DNA of 64,000 nt from Methylobacterium sp. Leaf104 (GTDB taxonomy: Bacteria > Pseudomonadota > Alphaproteobacteria > Rhizobiales > Beijerinckiaceae), in the NCBI RefSeq assembly GCF_001422885.1, contig NZ_LMMZ01000001.1, positions 748,565 to 812,564 on the forward strand, given 5' to 3'. This document shows positions 28,073 to 36,416 of the stretch, piece by piece; position 1 is the stretch's first letter, and the number at the start of each line of letters is the position of its first letter. The position numbers and the translations under genes were made by a program. Below the pieces are notes generated by a model. The model saw only the letters and a list, made by a program, of their open reading frames with translations, was not told where the DNA came from and searched no databases.

Positions 28073-28121
28073 CGATCTCTGACGATTAGGTTGGTGGAGG
28101 TCGGGGAAGACCTCTTCCGCC

Positions 28122-28481
28122 CTATTTCTTGGTCGCCAGGTAGGCGATCACGTCGTCGATCTTCTTGTCGTCGGGATAGCCGGCGAAGACCATTTTGGTT
28201 CCGGGCACCTTCGCCTTCGGATTCTTCAGCCACTCGTGCAGGTTGGCCTCGTCCCAGGTGATCCCGGCCCCCTTGAGGGCTGCCGAATAGGTGTAACCTT
28301 CCTCGGAGGCCGCCTTGCGCCCGACGACGCCCGTCAGGTTGGGCCCGACGCCATTCTTGCCGAACGCATGGCAGGCCTTGCAGGGAGCGAACGCCTTCTC
28401 GCCTGCTGCGGCATCGCCCTCCGCGTGCGCTGCCATCGGGAGTAGTGCGGCGAACAGGGCACCGAAGATCGTATACCGCAT
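28122..28481 (-). CDS. Soluble cytochrome c2 family protein
   Basis: 119 residues with a cleavable signal peptide (MRYTIFGALFAALLPMAAHA), a single haem motif CKACH and axial-ligand region PGTKMVFAG. The fold matches class I cytochrome c2/c550. Placement tail-to-tail with the RC tetrahaem cytochrome suggests it shuttles electrons from the bc1 complex to PufC, although methylotrophs also use similar cytochromes for methanol or formate oxidation. The ATG at 28481 was chosen because AGAGGAAA precedes it and it gives a proper signal peptide; the frame continues upstream without one. Confidence 0.9.
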   Translation of the reverse strand: MRYTIFGALFAALLPMAAHAEGDAAAGEKAFAPCKACHAFGKNGVGPNLTGVVGRKAASEEGYTYSAALKGAGITWDEANLHEWLKNPKAKVPGTKMVFAGYPDDKKIDDVIAYLATKK

Positions 28482-28540
28482 GGAGTTTCCTCTCAGATCA
28501 CTTTGGTGACCTGACATACGTAAAGCGCGATAGCCGAAAG

Positions 28541-28593
28541 TAATCCGAACGATCACGGCGTTCACGGCAACGTGATGAACTTGGATCGGATTA
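28541..28593. promoter_or_regulatory. Nested palindromes between cytochrome c and HTH gene
   Basis: Outer inverted repeat TAATCCGA (28541-28548) / TCGGATTA (28586-28593); inner inverted repeat ATCACG (28552-28557) / CGTGAT (28571-28576). It lies in the 194-base divergent gap, 60 bases from the cytochrome start and 83 from the HTH gene. Likely an operator, possibly for the adjacent HTH protein. Confidence 0.5.
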
Positions 28594-28675
28594 ATTCGGA
28601 CATTCGTATAGGCGCCGACGGGCTCGATCACTACCCTAAGCAGATCGTGCGCAATCGATTGGATTGAGTGGAGCG

Positions 28676-28927
28676 ATGCCGATCCAGCCGATCGACGTCT
28701 GTCAGTTTCTCGATCGCTCCGGATGGAGCCAAGCGCGCCTTGCCTGGGAACTCGGCATTAACCAGCCGCGGATCTCGCGCTTCATCACCGGTATGAAGAG
28801 GCCGAACCGCGAGCTGGAGCGCGTGTTGCAGGTATTCTTCACCGAGGATCCACGAGCCCGAAAGTCCTCGGGGAAGACCCTGACGGCGCCTCGATTCCCC
28901 GACGGCACGGGACCGGGCCTCCCGTAG
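28676..28927 (+). CDS. Small XRE/Cro-type helix-turn-helix protein
   Basis: 83 residues. Residues about 15-45 (GWSQARLAWELGINQPRISR followed by FITGMKRPN) form a Cro/CI-like helix-turn-helix. The C-terminal 25 residues are basic and disordered-looking. ATG at 28676 is preferred over an in-frame TTG four codons earlier. Target genes are unknown; candidates are the divergent cytochrome c gene and itself, since a palindromic element lies between them. Confidence 0.75.
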   Translation: MPIQPIDVCQFLDRSGWSQARLAWELGINQPRISRFITGMKRPNRELERVLQVFFTEDPRARKSSGKTLTAPRFPDGTGPGLP

Positions 28928-28965
28928 AGCGGTGCCGATACCCCACGCTATCCATGCCGTTCCGG

Positions 28966-28994
28966 TATCGATCCATCCAGTCTTTGAGTTGGAC
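28966..28994 (+). promoter_or_regulatory. Motif A, shared with the gudD upstream region
   Basis: The sequence TATCGATCCATCC, four intervening bases, then CTTTGAGTTGGAC resembles 31435-31463 (ATCGATCCATCCTTTG, then GCTTGGAC). It lies about 130-155 bases before the MFS start. Candidate binding site for the LysR regulator. The surrounding 194-base gap (28928-29121) holds no supported gene. Confidence 0.4.
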
Positions 28995-29121
28995 GGGCAG
29001 CAGAAACGCGCCGTAGCCTTCGTCCTGCAAACGGTCGCCGAGGTCCCGCCAGGGCGCCGACGAGAATGACCGATGTCCACCGAGGCGAAGGCCGGGTGGT
29101 CCGCTCTCAGGGAGAGACGCC

Positions 29122-30444
29122 ATGGGCGCCGGTCTGGTCATGACCGCGGCGAAGCGGAGCCGTGTACGGCTCCTCATCGTCACGATGCTGTTTATCGCCA
29201 CCACCATCAACTATGCCGACCGCGCGACGCTCTCGATTGCCGGTCCATCGCTTGCTAGGGATCTCGGCCTCGACGCCGTCTCCATGGGTTACGTGTTCTC
29301 GGCCTTCGCCTGGTCCTACGTCCTTGCACAGCTGCCCGGCGGATGGCTCCTCGACCGCTACGGCGCCAAGTGGGTCTATGCCGCCGCCATCTTCCTGTGG
29401 TCGACTTTCACCCTGATGCAGGGGGCGGTGGGCTTCTTCACCGGCTTCGCCGCGGTCGCCGTGCTATTCAGCCTGCGCCTTCTCGTCGGTCTGGCCGAAG
29501 CCCCCGTGTTTCCGGCCAACGCGCGCATCACTGCGGCGTGGTTTCCCACCTCCGAGCGCGGCACCGCTTCGGCCTTCTTCAACTCGTCGCAATACTTCGC
29601 GACGGTGCTGTTCACTCCCCTGATGGGCTGGGTGGTGCACCATTACGGCTGGCACCATGTATTCACGCTGATGGGTGCCCTCGGCATCGCCTTCGCTCTG
29701 CTCTGGACCCAGGTGATCCATGGGCCGAAGGAGCACCCGGCGATCAACCAGGCCGAGCGTGACTACATCGAAGAGGGTGGGGCGCTGCTCGACATGGACG
29801 GGCGTGGGGCCGGTGCGCAGGCCGATGCGGGCAAAGCGATCAAACAGCTTCTCTCGAACCGCATGTTCTTGGGCATCTATATCGGCCAGTACTGTATCAC
29901 CACGCTGACATACTTCTTCCTCACGTGGTTTCCGGTCTACCTCGTGAAGGAACGCGGCCTGTCGATCCTGCAGGCCGGTTTCGCCGCGGTGCTGCCGGCG
30001 CTCTGCGGCTTCATCGGCGGCATCCTGGGTGGTTGGCTCTCCGATCTGCTGCTCAAGCGCGGCTACTCGCTGACCGCCTCACGGAAAATTCCAATCGTCG
30101 GCGGTATGCTGCTCTCGATGAGCATCATCGGCTGCAACTACGTCCAGGCAGATGCCGTGGTGATCGGCCTGATGGCTCTGGCCTTCTTCGGCAAGGGCAT
30201 CGGGGCTCTCGGCTGGGCGGTGGTCTCCGACACGTCGCCACGCTCTACCGGCGGTTTGAACGGTGGCCTCTTCAATACCTTCGGGAACACCGCCGGCATC
30301 ACCACGCCGATCGCCATCGGCTACATCGTCCAGCAGACCGGGTCGTTCAACGGCGCCCTGGTATTCGTTGGCCTGAACGCACTCGTTGCGGTGTTCTGCT
30401 ATCTCGTCATCGTCGGGGAGATCAAACGCGTGGAACTGCGCTAG
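29122..30444 (+). CDS. MFS transporter, glucarate/galactarate (ACS family) type
   Basis: 440 residues with 12 predicted helices. The N-terminus (LFIATTINYADRATLSIAGP) and the segment FFNSSQYFATVLFTPLMGWV closely follow the GudP/GarP anion:cation symporter group. It probably imports D-glucarate and related aldarates for the enzymes at 31542-34618. GGGAGAG precedes the ATG. It is separated from the lysR gene by 77 bases containing a strong hairpin. Confidence 0.9.
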   Translation: MGAGLVMTAAKRSRVRLLIVTMLFIATTINYADRATLSIAGPSLARDLGLDAVSMGYVFSAFAWSYVLAQLPGGWLLDRYGAKWVYAAAIFLWSTFTLMQGAVGFFTGFAAVAVLFSLRLLVGLAEAPVFPANARITAAWFPTSERGTASAFFNSSQYFATVLFTPLMGWVVHHYGWHHVFTLMGALGIAFALLWTQVIHGPKEHPAINQAERDYIEEGGALLDMDGRGAGAQADAGKAIKQLLSNRMFLGIYIGQYCITTLTYFFLTWFPVYLVKERGLSILQAGFAAVLPALCGFIGGILGGWLSDLLLKRGYSLTASRKIPIVGGMLLSMSIIGCNYVQADAVVIGLMALAFFGKGIGALGWAVVSDTSPRSTGGLNGGLFNTFGNTAGITTPIAIGYIVQQTGSFNGALVFVGLNALVAVFCYLVIVGEIKRVELR

Positions 30445-30476
30445 ACGGCGCCTTTTCCTCGGACCGGCATGGAACC

Positions 30477-30502
30477 GCGGCCGTGGGGAACCCCGCGGCC
30501 GC
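30477..30502 (+). terminator. GC-rich hairpin between MFS gene and lysR
   Basis: GCGGCCGTGGGG (30477-30488) pairs with CCCCGCGGCCGC (30491-30502), 12 bp with one G.U pair and almost no loop. No T-tract follows. It may limit readthrough into the regulator gene. Confidence 0.45.
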
Positions 30503-30521
30503 ATCGTCGCTGCGAGGCGTG

Positions 30522-31406
30522 ATGCTCGATTTCGGCCAACTCCGCTGCTTCGCCGCCGTCGCGGAGGAGCTGCATTTCGGCCGGGCCGCCGCTCGGTTGA
30601 ACATGACCCAGCCGCCGCTGTCGCGGCAGATCCAGGTTCTGGAACGGGTTCTCGATGTCCAGCTTCTCGATCGGACAAGCCGTTCGGTACGGCTCACCGC
30701 CGCCGGACGCAGCTTCCTGCCCGAAGCGCTGCGGATCCTGAGACTCGCAGAGACGGCGACCTATGTGACGCGTCAGGTCGCTGCCGGACGGGCAGGCGTC
30801 CTCAAGCTCGGGTTCACTGCGGCCTCGGCCTACGATTTCCTGCCGCGCCTCGTCATCGCCTGTCGAAGCGCGATGCCGGAGGTGACCCTCTCATTGCGCG
30901 AGATGGTGACCAAGGATCAGATCGAGGCGATCCTCTCGGGCCAGATCGATGCAGGCTTCATCCGCCCGCCGGTCAACCATCCCGAACTCGAAGCCGAGCA
31001 GGCGCTCGCCGAGCCGCTGGTCGTCGCGCTGCCGGCGGATCATGCTCTGGCCGACCGAACGACCCTCGGCCTCGAAGACCTACGCAGCGAGTCCCTCGTG
31101 GGCTACGCGCCACATGAGGCGAGTTACTTCCACGATCTGCTGACCGGTCTCTTCGCCGGAGCCGGCCTGCAACCGCGCGTCGTCCAGCAACTCACCCAGA
31201 TCCACTCGATCCTGGCCCTGGTGCGCGCCGGTATCGGGATCGCCCTGGTCCCGGCGGCGGCCGAGCGCCTGCGCTTCGAGGGCATCGCCTTTCGGCCTCT
31301 CACCCTTGCTGTGTCACGACCGGCCGAGCTTCACTTGGCCTGGAAGCGGGATAGCGATGTCCCGCTCCTGACTCATCTGCGCGCGCTCCTGCGAGAGCTG
31401 AGCTGA
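30522..31406 (+). CDS. LysR-family transcriptional regulator of the glucarate genes
   Basis: 294 residues. N-terminal winged HTH (FGQLRCFAAVAEELHFGRAA, then LNMTQPPLSRQIQVLE) and a periplasmic-binding-like effector domain (about residues 90-290). It lies between the transporter and the catabolic operon and points the same way as both, so it most likely senses an aldarate or its dehydration product. The chosen ATG (30522) matches the family N-terminus; upstream codons of the frame overlap the hairpin and the end of the MFS gene. Confidence 0.9.
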   Translation: MLDFGQLRCFAAVAEELHFGRAAARLNMTQPPLSRQIQVLERVLDVQLLDRTSRSVRLTAAGRSFLPEALRILRLAETATYVTRQVAAGRAGVLKLGFTAASAYDFLPRLVIACRSAMPEVTLSLREMVTKDQIEAILSGQIDAGFIRPPVNHPELEAEQALAEPLVVALPADHALADRTTLGLEDLRSESLVGYAPHEASYFHDLLTGLFAGAGLQPRVVQQLTQIHSILALVRAGIGIALVPAAAERLRFEGIAFRPLTLAVSRPAELHLAWKRDSDVPLLTHLRALLRELS

Positions 31407-31426
31407 AACGGACCGGCGATCGATGC

Positions 31427-31470
31427 GATGTCGGCATCGATCGATCCATCCTTTGGCTTGGACCGACATC
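31427..31470. promoter_or_regulatory. Dyad around motif B upstream of gudD
   Basis: Perfect inverted repeat GATGTCGG (31427-31434) and CCGACATC (31463-31470) enclosing the motif shared with 28966-28994. It lies about 75-115 bases before the gudD ATG, a typical activator position for LysR proteins. The 135-base lysR-gudD gap otherwise shows no gene. Confidence 0.5.
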
Positions 31471-31541
31471 GTCGAGATTTCTAGAACTCTGGACGCCAGA
31501 CGGTGCGCAGACGCCGCGGCAGTTGGTTCGGGAGAATGCTC

Positions 31542-32903
31542 ATGGTCTTCGATTCGACAGCTCCATCTCCGCAAGGCGCCTCCCGCACCCCGACCGTGAC
31601 CGCCATGAAAGTGGTGCCGGTCGCCGGTCGCGACAGCATGCTGCTCAACCTCAGCGGCGCCCACGGCCCGTTCTTCACGCGCAATCTCGTCATTCTCTCC
31701 GATTCCACCGGCGCCACGGGCCTGGGCGAAGTGCCCGGCGGCGAGCGCATTCGCCGCACGCTGGAGGATGTCCGCGACCTCGTCATCGGCCGGCCGATCG
31801 GCGATTGGCAGGCGGTGCTCAACGCGATGCGTACGCGTTTCGCCGATCGCGATGCCGGTGGCCGGGGTCTCCAGACCTTCGATCTGCGCGTGACCATCCA
31901 CGCCGTCGCGGCCGTCGAATCCGCTTTCCTCGACCTGCTCGGGCAGTTCCTCGACGTACCGGTGGCGGCCCTTCTCGGTGAGGGCCAGCAGCGCGACGCC
32001 GTCGAGATGCTGGGCTACCTTTTCTATATCGGCGACCGCCGCCGCACCGATCTTCCCTACCGAGAGCCGGAGCACGGCGATGGCTGGTTCCGCCTGCGCG
32101 ACGAAGAGGCCCTGACTCCCGACGCGGTGGCACGCCTCGCGGAGGCCGCTTACGAGACCTACGGCTTCAACGATTTCAAGCTGAAGGGCGGCGTCCTGTC
32201 CGGCGAAGAGGAGATCGCGGCGGTGACCGCGATCCACGAGCGCTTTCCGAAGGCACGCGTCACCCTCGATCCGAACGGCGCCTGGTCGCTGAGGGAGGCG
32301 ATCGCGTTGTGTAAGGGCCGAGGCGACGTGCTCGCCTACGCAGAGGACCCCTGTGGCGCCGAGGATGGATTTTCTGGCCGCGAGATCATGGCCGAGTTCC
32401 GGCGTGCCACCGGCCTGCCCACCGCGACGAATATGATCGCTACCGACTGGCGGCAGATGAACCACGCCATCCAACTCGGCTCGGTCGACATTCCGCTGGC
32501 CGATCCGCATTTCTGGACTCTCGCCGGATCGGTCCGCGTCGCCCAGCTATGCCGCGACCACGGGCTGACCTGGGGTTCGCATTCGAACAACCACTTCGAC
32601 GTATCGCTGGCGATGTTCACGCATGTGGCCGCCGCCGCGCCCGGCCAGGTCACAGCCATCGACACGCACTGGATCTGGCAGGACGGCCAGCGCCTGACGA
32701 AGGAGCCCCTGCAGATCAAGGGCGGCCTCGTGAAGGTGCCCGAGCGTCCCGGCCTCGGGATCGAACTCGATTGGGGCGAGGTGGAGGCCGCGCATGCACT
32801 CTACCAGCGCCACGGCCTCGGCGCCCGCGACGACGCCACGGCGATGCAGTTCCTGATTCCCGACTGGACCTTCGACAACAAGCGCCCCTGCCTCGTCAGA
32901 TGA
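31542..32903 (+). CDS. gudD: D-glucarate dehydratase
   Basis: 453 residues, enolase superfamily. It dehydrates D-glucarate (and L-idarate) to 5-keto-4-deoxy-D-glucarate. Highly conserved stretches are visible: [30 protein letters not shown], the catalytic lysine in [12 protein letters not shown], metal ligands in LDPNGAWS and AEDPCGAE, and the catalytic His in [20 protein letters not shown]. The chosen ATG has GGGAG seven bases upstream. First gene of a three-gene catabolic operon. Confidence 0.97.
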   Translation: MVFDSTAPSPQGASRTPTVTAMKVVPVAGRDSMLLNLSGAHGPFFTRNLVILSDSTGATGLGEVPGGERIRRTLEDVRDLVIGRPIGDWQAVLNAMRTRFADRDAGGRGLQTFDLRVTIHAVAAVESAFLDLLGQFLDVPVAALLGEGQQRDAVEMLGYLFYIGDRRRTDLPYREPEHGDGWFRLRDEEALTPDAVARLAEAAYETYGFNDFKLKGGVLSGEEEIAAVTAIHERFPKARVTLDPNGAWSLREAIALCKGRGDVLAYAEDPCGAEDGFSGREIMAEFRRATGLPTATNMIATDWRQMNHAIQLGSVDIPLADPHFWTLAGSVRVAQLCRDHGLTWGSHSNNHFDVSLAMFTHVAAAAPGQVTAIDTHWIWQDGQRLTKEPLQIKGGLVKVPERPGLGIELDWGEVEAAHALYQRHGLGARDDATAMQFLIPDWTFDNKRPCLVR

Positions 32904-32946
32904 CCCCTTCGTCCACGCGAACCGCAGAAATCTTGGAGACGCGACG

Positions 32947-33711
32947 ATGACCGACATCCTCACCAACCGGTTCAAGTCGGCCCTGAACGCCGGAGAGCAG
33001 CAGATCGGCCTGTGGTGCAGCCTCGCAAGCCCGATCTCGACCGAGGTCGTCGCCGGTTCGGGGTTCGACTGGCTGCTCCTCGACATGGAGCACTCGGCCA
33101 ACGACCTGCGCGACGTCTATGCGCAGGTGCAGTCGATGATGGAGAGCCGGGCCCACGCGATGGTTCGGGTGCCGAGCGACGAGCCCATCACCATCAAGCG
33201 CATTCTCGACACCGGTGTGCAGTCGCTGATGATCCCCAACATCGACGATGCCGACCAGGCGCGTCGCGCCGTCGCCGCGACGCGCTATGCCCCGCGCGGC
33301 GTGCGCGGATTCTCGCAGGCGCCCCGGGCCGCCCGCTTCGGCCGCATCCCCGATTACCATGCTCGCTGCGAAGCGGAGATCTTCGTCGCGGTGCAGATCG
33401 AGTCGCGCCGCGCCCTGGACAACCTGGAGGAGATCGCGGGTGTCGAGGGCGTCGACGGTGTCTTCATCGGACCCGGAGACCTCTCCACCAGCCTCGGCTA
33501 CCTCGGCCAGCAGAACCATGCCGACGTCGTCAAGGTGGTGCAGGAAACCATCGCCCGCATCCGCGGCAGCGGCAAGCATGCCGGCATCCTCACCGCCAAC
33601 GAGGAACTCGCCCATCGCTACATCGAGGCGGGCACCCGCTTCACCGCCGTCGGTTCGGATATGGGTCTGCTCGCCCGCACATCCGAAGCGCTCGCCGCAC
33701 GCTTCCGCTGA
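32947..33711 (+). CDS. garL: HpcH/HpaI-family aldolase, probable 5-keto-4-deoxy-D-glucarate aldolase
   Basis: 254 residues, PEP-mutase-like class II aldolase. The metal-binding/catalytic segments are FDWLLLDMEHSANDLRDV and AVQIESRRALDN...GVFIGPGDLS. Position between gudD and garR indicates cleavage of ketodeoxyglucarate to pyruvate and tartronate semialdehyde, though related enzymes cleave 2,4-dihydroxyheptanedioate (HpaI). Forty-three bases after gudD. Confidence 0.85.
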   Translation: MTDILTNRFKSALNAGEQQIGLWCSLASPISTEVVAGSGFDWLLLDMEHSANDLRDVYAQVQSMMESRAHAMVRVPSDEPITIKRILDTGVQSLMIPNIDDADQARRAVAATRYAPRGVRGFSQAPRAARFGRIPDYHARCEAEIFVAVQIESRRALDNLEEIAGVEGVDGVFIGPGDLSTSLGYLGQQNHADVVKVVQETIARIRGSGKHAGILTANEELAHRYIEAGTRFTAVGSDMGLLARTSEALAARFR

Positions 33712-33733
33712 CGCAACCACCTGGGAGACGGAC

Positions 33734-34618
33734 ATGAACGTCGGATTCATCGGCCTCGGAATCATGGGCGCGCCCATGGCCGGCCACCTCATCTCTGGCG
33801 GACACAGCCTCGCCCTCAAGACTCGCCGGCAGGTCCCCGAGGCCTTGGTCTCGGCCGGCGGTAACGCCTGTGCGACCGCCACGGAGGTCGCGGAGCGCTC
33901 TGACGTCGTCATCCTGATGCTGCCCGACACACCCGACGTCGAGGCCGTGCTGTTCGGTGGGGACGGCGTCGCCGAGGGCGTCAAGCGCGGGACGGTGGTG
34001 GTCGACATGAGCTCGATCTCGCCCATCGCGACCCGTGACTTCGCGGCGCGCCTCGCCGAGAGAGGCGTGGAATACCTCGATGCGCCGGTCTCGGGCGGCG
34101 AGGTCGGCGCCAAGAACGCCGCGCTCTCGATCATGGTCGGCGGCAAGGCGGACGCCTTCGAGCGGGTGAAGCCGCTCTTCGACCTGATGGGCAAGACGGT
34201 GACGCATGTGGGCGACACCGGCGCGGGCCAGGTCGCCAAGGTCGCGAACCAGATCATCGTCGCGCTGACGATCGAGGCGGTGGCCGAGGGGCTGCTCTTC
34301 GCCTCGAAGGCCGGAGCCGATCCGGCCAAGGTCCGTGAGGCGATCACCGGCGGCCTCGCCACCTCGCGCATCCTCGAACTGCACGGCGAGCGCATGATCA
34401 AGCGGACCTTCGATCCGGGCTTCCGCATCGCCCTGCATCAGAAGGATCTGAACCTCGCCCTGGAAGGCGCCAAGTCCCTCGGCCTCGCCTTGCCCGGAAC
34501 GGCGCTGGCCCAGCAGCTCTTCTCGGTCTGCGTGGCCAACGGCGCCGGCGACAAGGACCATTCCGCCCTCGTGCGCGCCTTGGAGATCATGGGCAATCAC
34601 CCGGTGGCCGAGGGCTGA
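33734..34618 (+). CDS. garR: Tartronate semialdehyde (2-hydroxy-3-oxopropionate) reductase
   Basis: 294 residues, beta-hydroxyacid dehydrogenase family. N-terminal NAD(P)-binding MNVGFIGLGIMGAPMAGHLI; substrate motif DAPVSGGEVGAKNAALSIMV; catalytic Lys in GQVAKVANQIIV. It reduces tartronate semialdehyde to glycerate, completing aldarate breakdown. A GGGAGAC ribosome site precedes the ATG. Convergent with the next gene, 22 bases apart. Confidence 0.93.
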   Translation: MNVGFIGLGIMGAPMAGHLISGGHSLALKTRRQVPEALVSAGGNACATATEVAERSDVVILMLPDTPDVEAVLFGGDGVAEGVKRGTVVVDMSSISPIATRDFAARLAERGVEYLDAPVSGGEVGAKNAALSIMVGGKADAFERVKPLFDLMGKTVTHVGDTGAGQVAKVANQIIVALTIEAVAEGLLFASKAGADPAKVREAITGGLATSRILELHGERMIKRTFDPGFRIALHQKDLNLALEGAKSLGLALPGTALAQQLFSVCVANGAGDKDHSALVRALEIMGNHPVAEG

Positions 34619-34640
34619 TCGGCCGCGCGCCGTCGCCCGG

Positions 34641-35483
34641 TCAGGTCCGGGCGAAGGCCGCCGCGTCGGCCACCTGCGCAAGCGTCGGCGTCACGCCGGT
34701 GTAGCGGATGAACTGCTCGAGGCCCTGTCGCACGAGCACGGCGTGCCCCGTGATGCAGGACTTTCCCAGACGCTCCGCGGCGATCAGGAACGGTGTCCGC
34801 GAGGGTAGGGCGACGACATCGAAAGCGATCGAAGCGGCGACGATCGTCGGTTCCGGGAATGCGAGAGTCGCGGCATCCGGGCCTTCCATCCCGAGCGGTG
34901 TCACGTTGATGAGGAGCGGTGCCGTCCGGTCGCCAAGCTCGGTCGCGTGGGAGTATCCGTATCGTTCCGCCAGGGCAGCACCCGCCGCGCGGTTGCGCGC
35001 GACGATCGTCCCGTCCCGAAAATCGGCGTCGCGCAGGGCCGCCACGACCGCTTTGGCCATGCCGCCGGACCCGCGCAGGAGGAAGCGCGTCGCCGGATCG
35101 ATGCCGTGCTGCGCCAGCAGGCCACGTACGGCGACGTAGTCGGTGTTCGAACCGGTGAGCCGGCCGCTTTCGTTCACGATGGTGTTGACGCTGTCGATCG
35201 CCTGCGCGGACGGATCGAGGGCGTCGAGGAGGGGGATCACCGATTCCTTGAACGGCATCGAGACCGCGCAACCGCGAATGCCGAGGGCGCGGATTCCGGC
35301 GACCGCTCCCGGCAGGTCGTTGGTGGCGAAGGCCTTGTAGATGTAGTCGAGCCCGAGAAGTGCGTAGAGTCGGTTGTGGAAACGGGAGCCGAAATGCCCC
35401 GGTCGCGCCGACAATGACATGCACAGGGTTGTATCGCGTCCGATCGGCGGACGCCGGGGGAGGGCTTCGACCCTGCGATCCAC
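34641..35483 (-). CDS. Shikimate/quinate dehydrogenase family protein (AroE-like)
   Basis: 280 residues from a GTG at 35483. Substrate-binding N-domain text TTLCMSLSARPGHFGSRFHN and IRGCAVSMPFKESVIPLLD (with the catalytic Lys), then DSVNTIVN, and a Rossmann domain with RGSGGMAKAVVAALRDA. The CMSLSARPG... form resembles a paralogue group distinct from the main AroE, so the true substrate is uncertain. The frame is open to an ATG at 35606 inside the upstream gene, but that part is not family-like. It lies at the tail of the FDH run, 14 bases after its neighbour. Confidence 0.82.
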   Translation of the reverse strand: MDRRVEALPRRPPIGRDTTLCMSLSARPGHFGSRFHNRLYALLGLDYIYKAFATNDLPGAVAGIRALGIRGCAVSMPFKESVIPLLDALDPSAQAIDSVNTIVNESGRLTGSNTDYVAVRGLLAQHGIDPATRFLLRGSGGMAKAVVAALRDADFRDGTIVARNRAAGAALAERYGYSHATELGDRTAPLLINVTPLGMEGPDAATLAFPEPTIVAASIAFDVVALPSRTPFLIAAERLGKSCITGHAVLVRQGLEQFIRYTGVTPTLAQVADAAAFART

Positions 35484-35497
35484 GTCGTCGACCACGC

Positions 35498-36076
35498 TCA
35501 GGGTCGGGGCTCCGCGAAGAATTTCGGGTTCAGGGCCGCGAGGGCGAGAAGGGGCGGGGGCATAATGACGCCGGCCACCCGCATGGCGCGAGCCGCCGCG
35601 CGGCAAGCGACTTGATCGTTCGCTCCAGCCGCCGCATCGAGTTGCGCCATGAGAGCCGGATCGGGTTTGGGGCTCGGCGCGGTGGCACCCGCCGGTGGCG
35701 GCGACTTGGCGGCAGCATTGGCCTGCGCAAGGACGGTCTTGCCGTCGCTGACGGGCGCCCGTGTGTCGCTGGTCGGAGCCTTCGTATCGGCGTTTGCCGG
35801 TCCGCTCAGACCGGATTTCTGCTGCGGATCACCACCGGCCGCCGACGGTTGTCCGTCGCTCTTGCCCGAGGCATTCGATACGGCTGTCGCCTGCTTCGGA
35901 GGCGTCGCGGCCTCCTGCTTCTTCTCCTCGGGCTTCTGCACGAAGACGACCAACTCCTTACACAGGTTCGCCGGCCCCTTCGAAACCTGCGCGGCCGCCG
36001 CGTCCTGGGCGTAGGCCGCGGGCGCCAGCACGGAACTCGACAGCAGCAGCGCGGCGATGGGCAGGTGTCGGATCAT
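35498..36076 (-). CDS. Exported low-complexity protein of the FDH run
   Basis: 192 residues. A clear signal peptide (MIRHLPIAALLLSSSVLAPA, then AYAQ) precedes an Ala/Pro/Ser/Lys-rich linker (about 50-145) and a short ordered C-terminus containing a second cysteine (DQVACRAAARAMRVAGV). Two cysteines (about 39 and 158) could form a disulphide. No family recognised. The position next to FDH genes suggests a periplasmic accessory, but this is unproven. Confidence 0.75.
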   Translation of the reverse strand: MIRHLPIAALLLSSSVLAPAAYAQDAAAAQVSKGPANLCKELVVFVQKPEEKKQEAATPPKQATAVSNASGKSDGQPSAAGGDPQQKSGLSGPANADTKAPTSDTRAPVSDGKTVLAQANAAAKSPPPAGATAPSPKPDPALMAQLDAAAGANDQVACRAAARAMRVAGVIMPPPLLALAALNPKFFAEPRP

Positions 36077-36128
36077 CTGCGGTCCCCTGAAGTCCGGGCT
36101 CTTGGTTCGGTGCGAGATCGTAGGAGGC

Positions 36129-36368
36129 TTAGGACCGCTTCGGATGTGACGGCTCGCCGGTCGCCTTGCCGTGAGCCGACTCGCTGGTGTCGTTGGTCCG
36201 CGGATCGCCGTTCCATTTCTCGCCGACCAAGTTCGTGCCCGGCTCCGACACGCGGGCGCCGGATGTCGCGAAGGCCTGGTAGGCGAACTTCTGATTGCTC
36301 GTCAGCGCGTACATGGCGACGACGCCGAGCCCGATGGCCGCGATGACGGCGAGGATGAAGGCTTTCAT
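36129..36368 (-). CDS. Small membrane-anchored protein next to FDH gamma
   Basis: 79 residues: an N-terminal helix (MKAFILAVIAAIGLGVVAMY) followed by a polar, periplasmic tail with GEKWNGDPRTND and a lysine-rich end. It lies 48 bases after the FDH gamma gene in the direction of transcription. Function unknown; small proteins at this position accompany FDH operons in related methylobacteria as far as I can judge from context. Confidence 0.7.
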   Translation of the reverse strand: MKAFILAVIAAIGLGVVAMYALTSNQKFAYQAFATSGARVSEPGTNLVGEKWNGDPRTNDTSESAHGKATGEPSHPKRS

Positions 36369-36416
36369 AATTGGGTTCCTCGTTGCCGTCCCGGCATCGT
36401 CAGGCAGCTGGAATGG

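Noticed and set aside
28839..29210. Possible IS5-type transposase remnant (text like SSAPWRDLGD on the minus strand)
   Set aside because: Only a few residues resemble a transposase, with no catalytic residues, inverted repeats or target duplication. The shared upstream motif gives a better explanation for part of this sequence.
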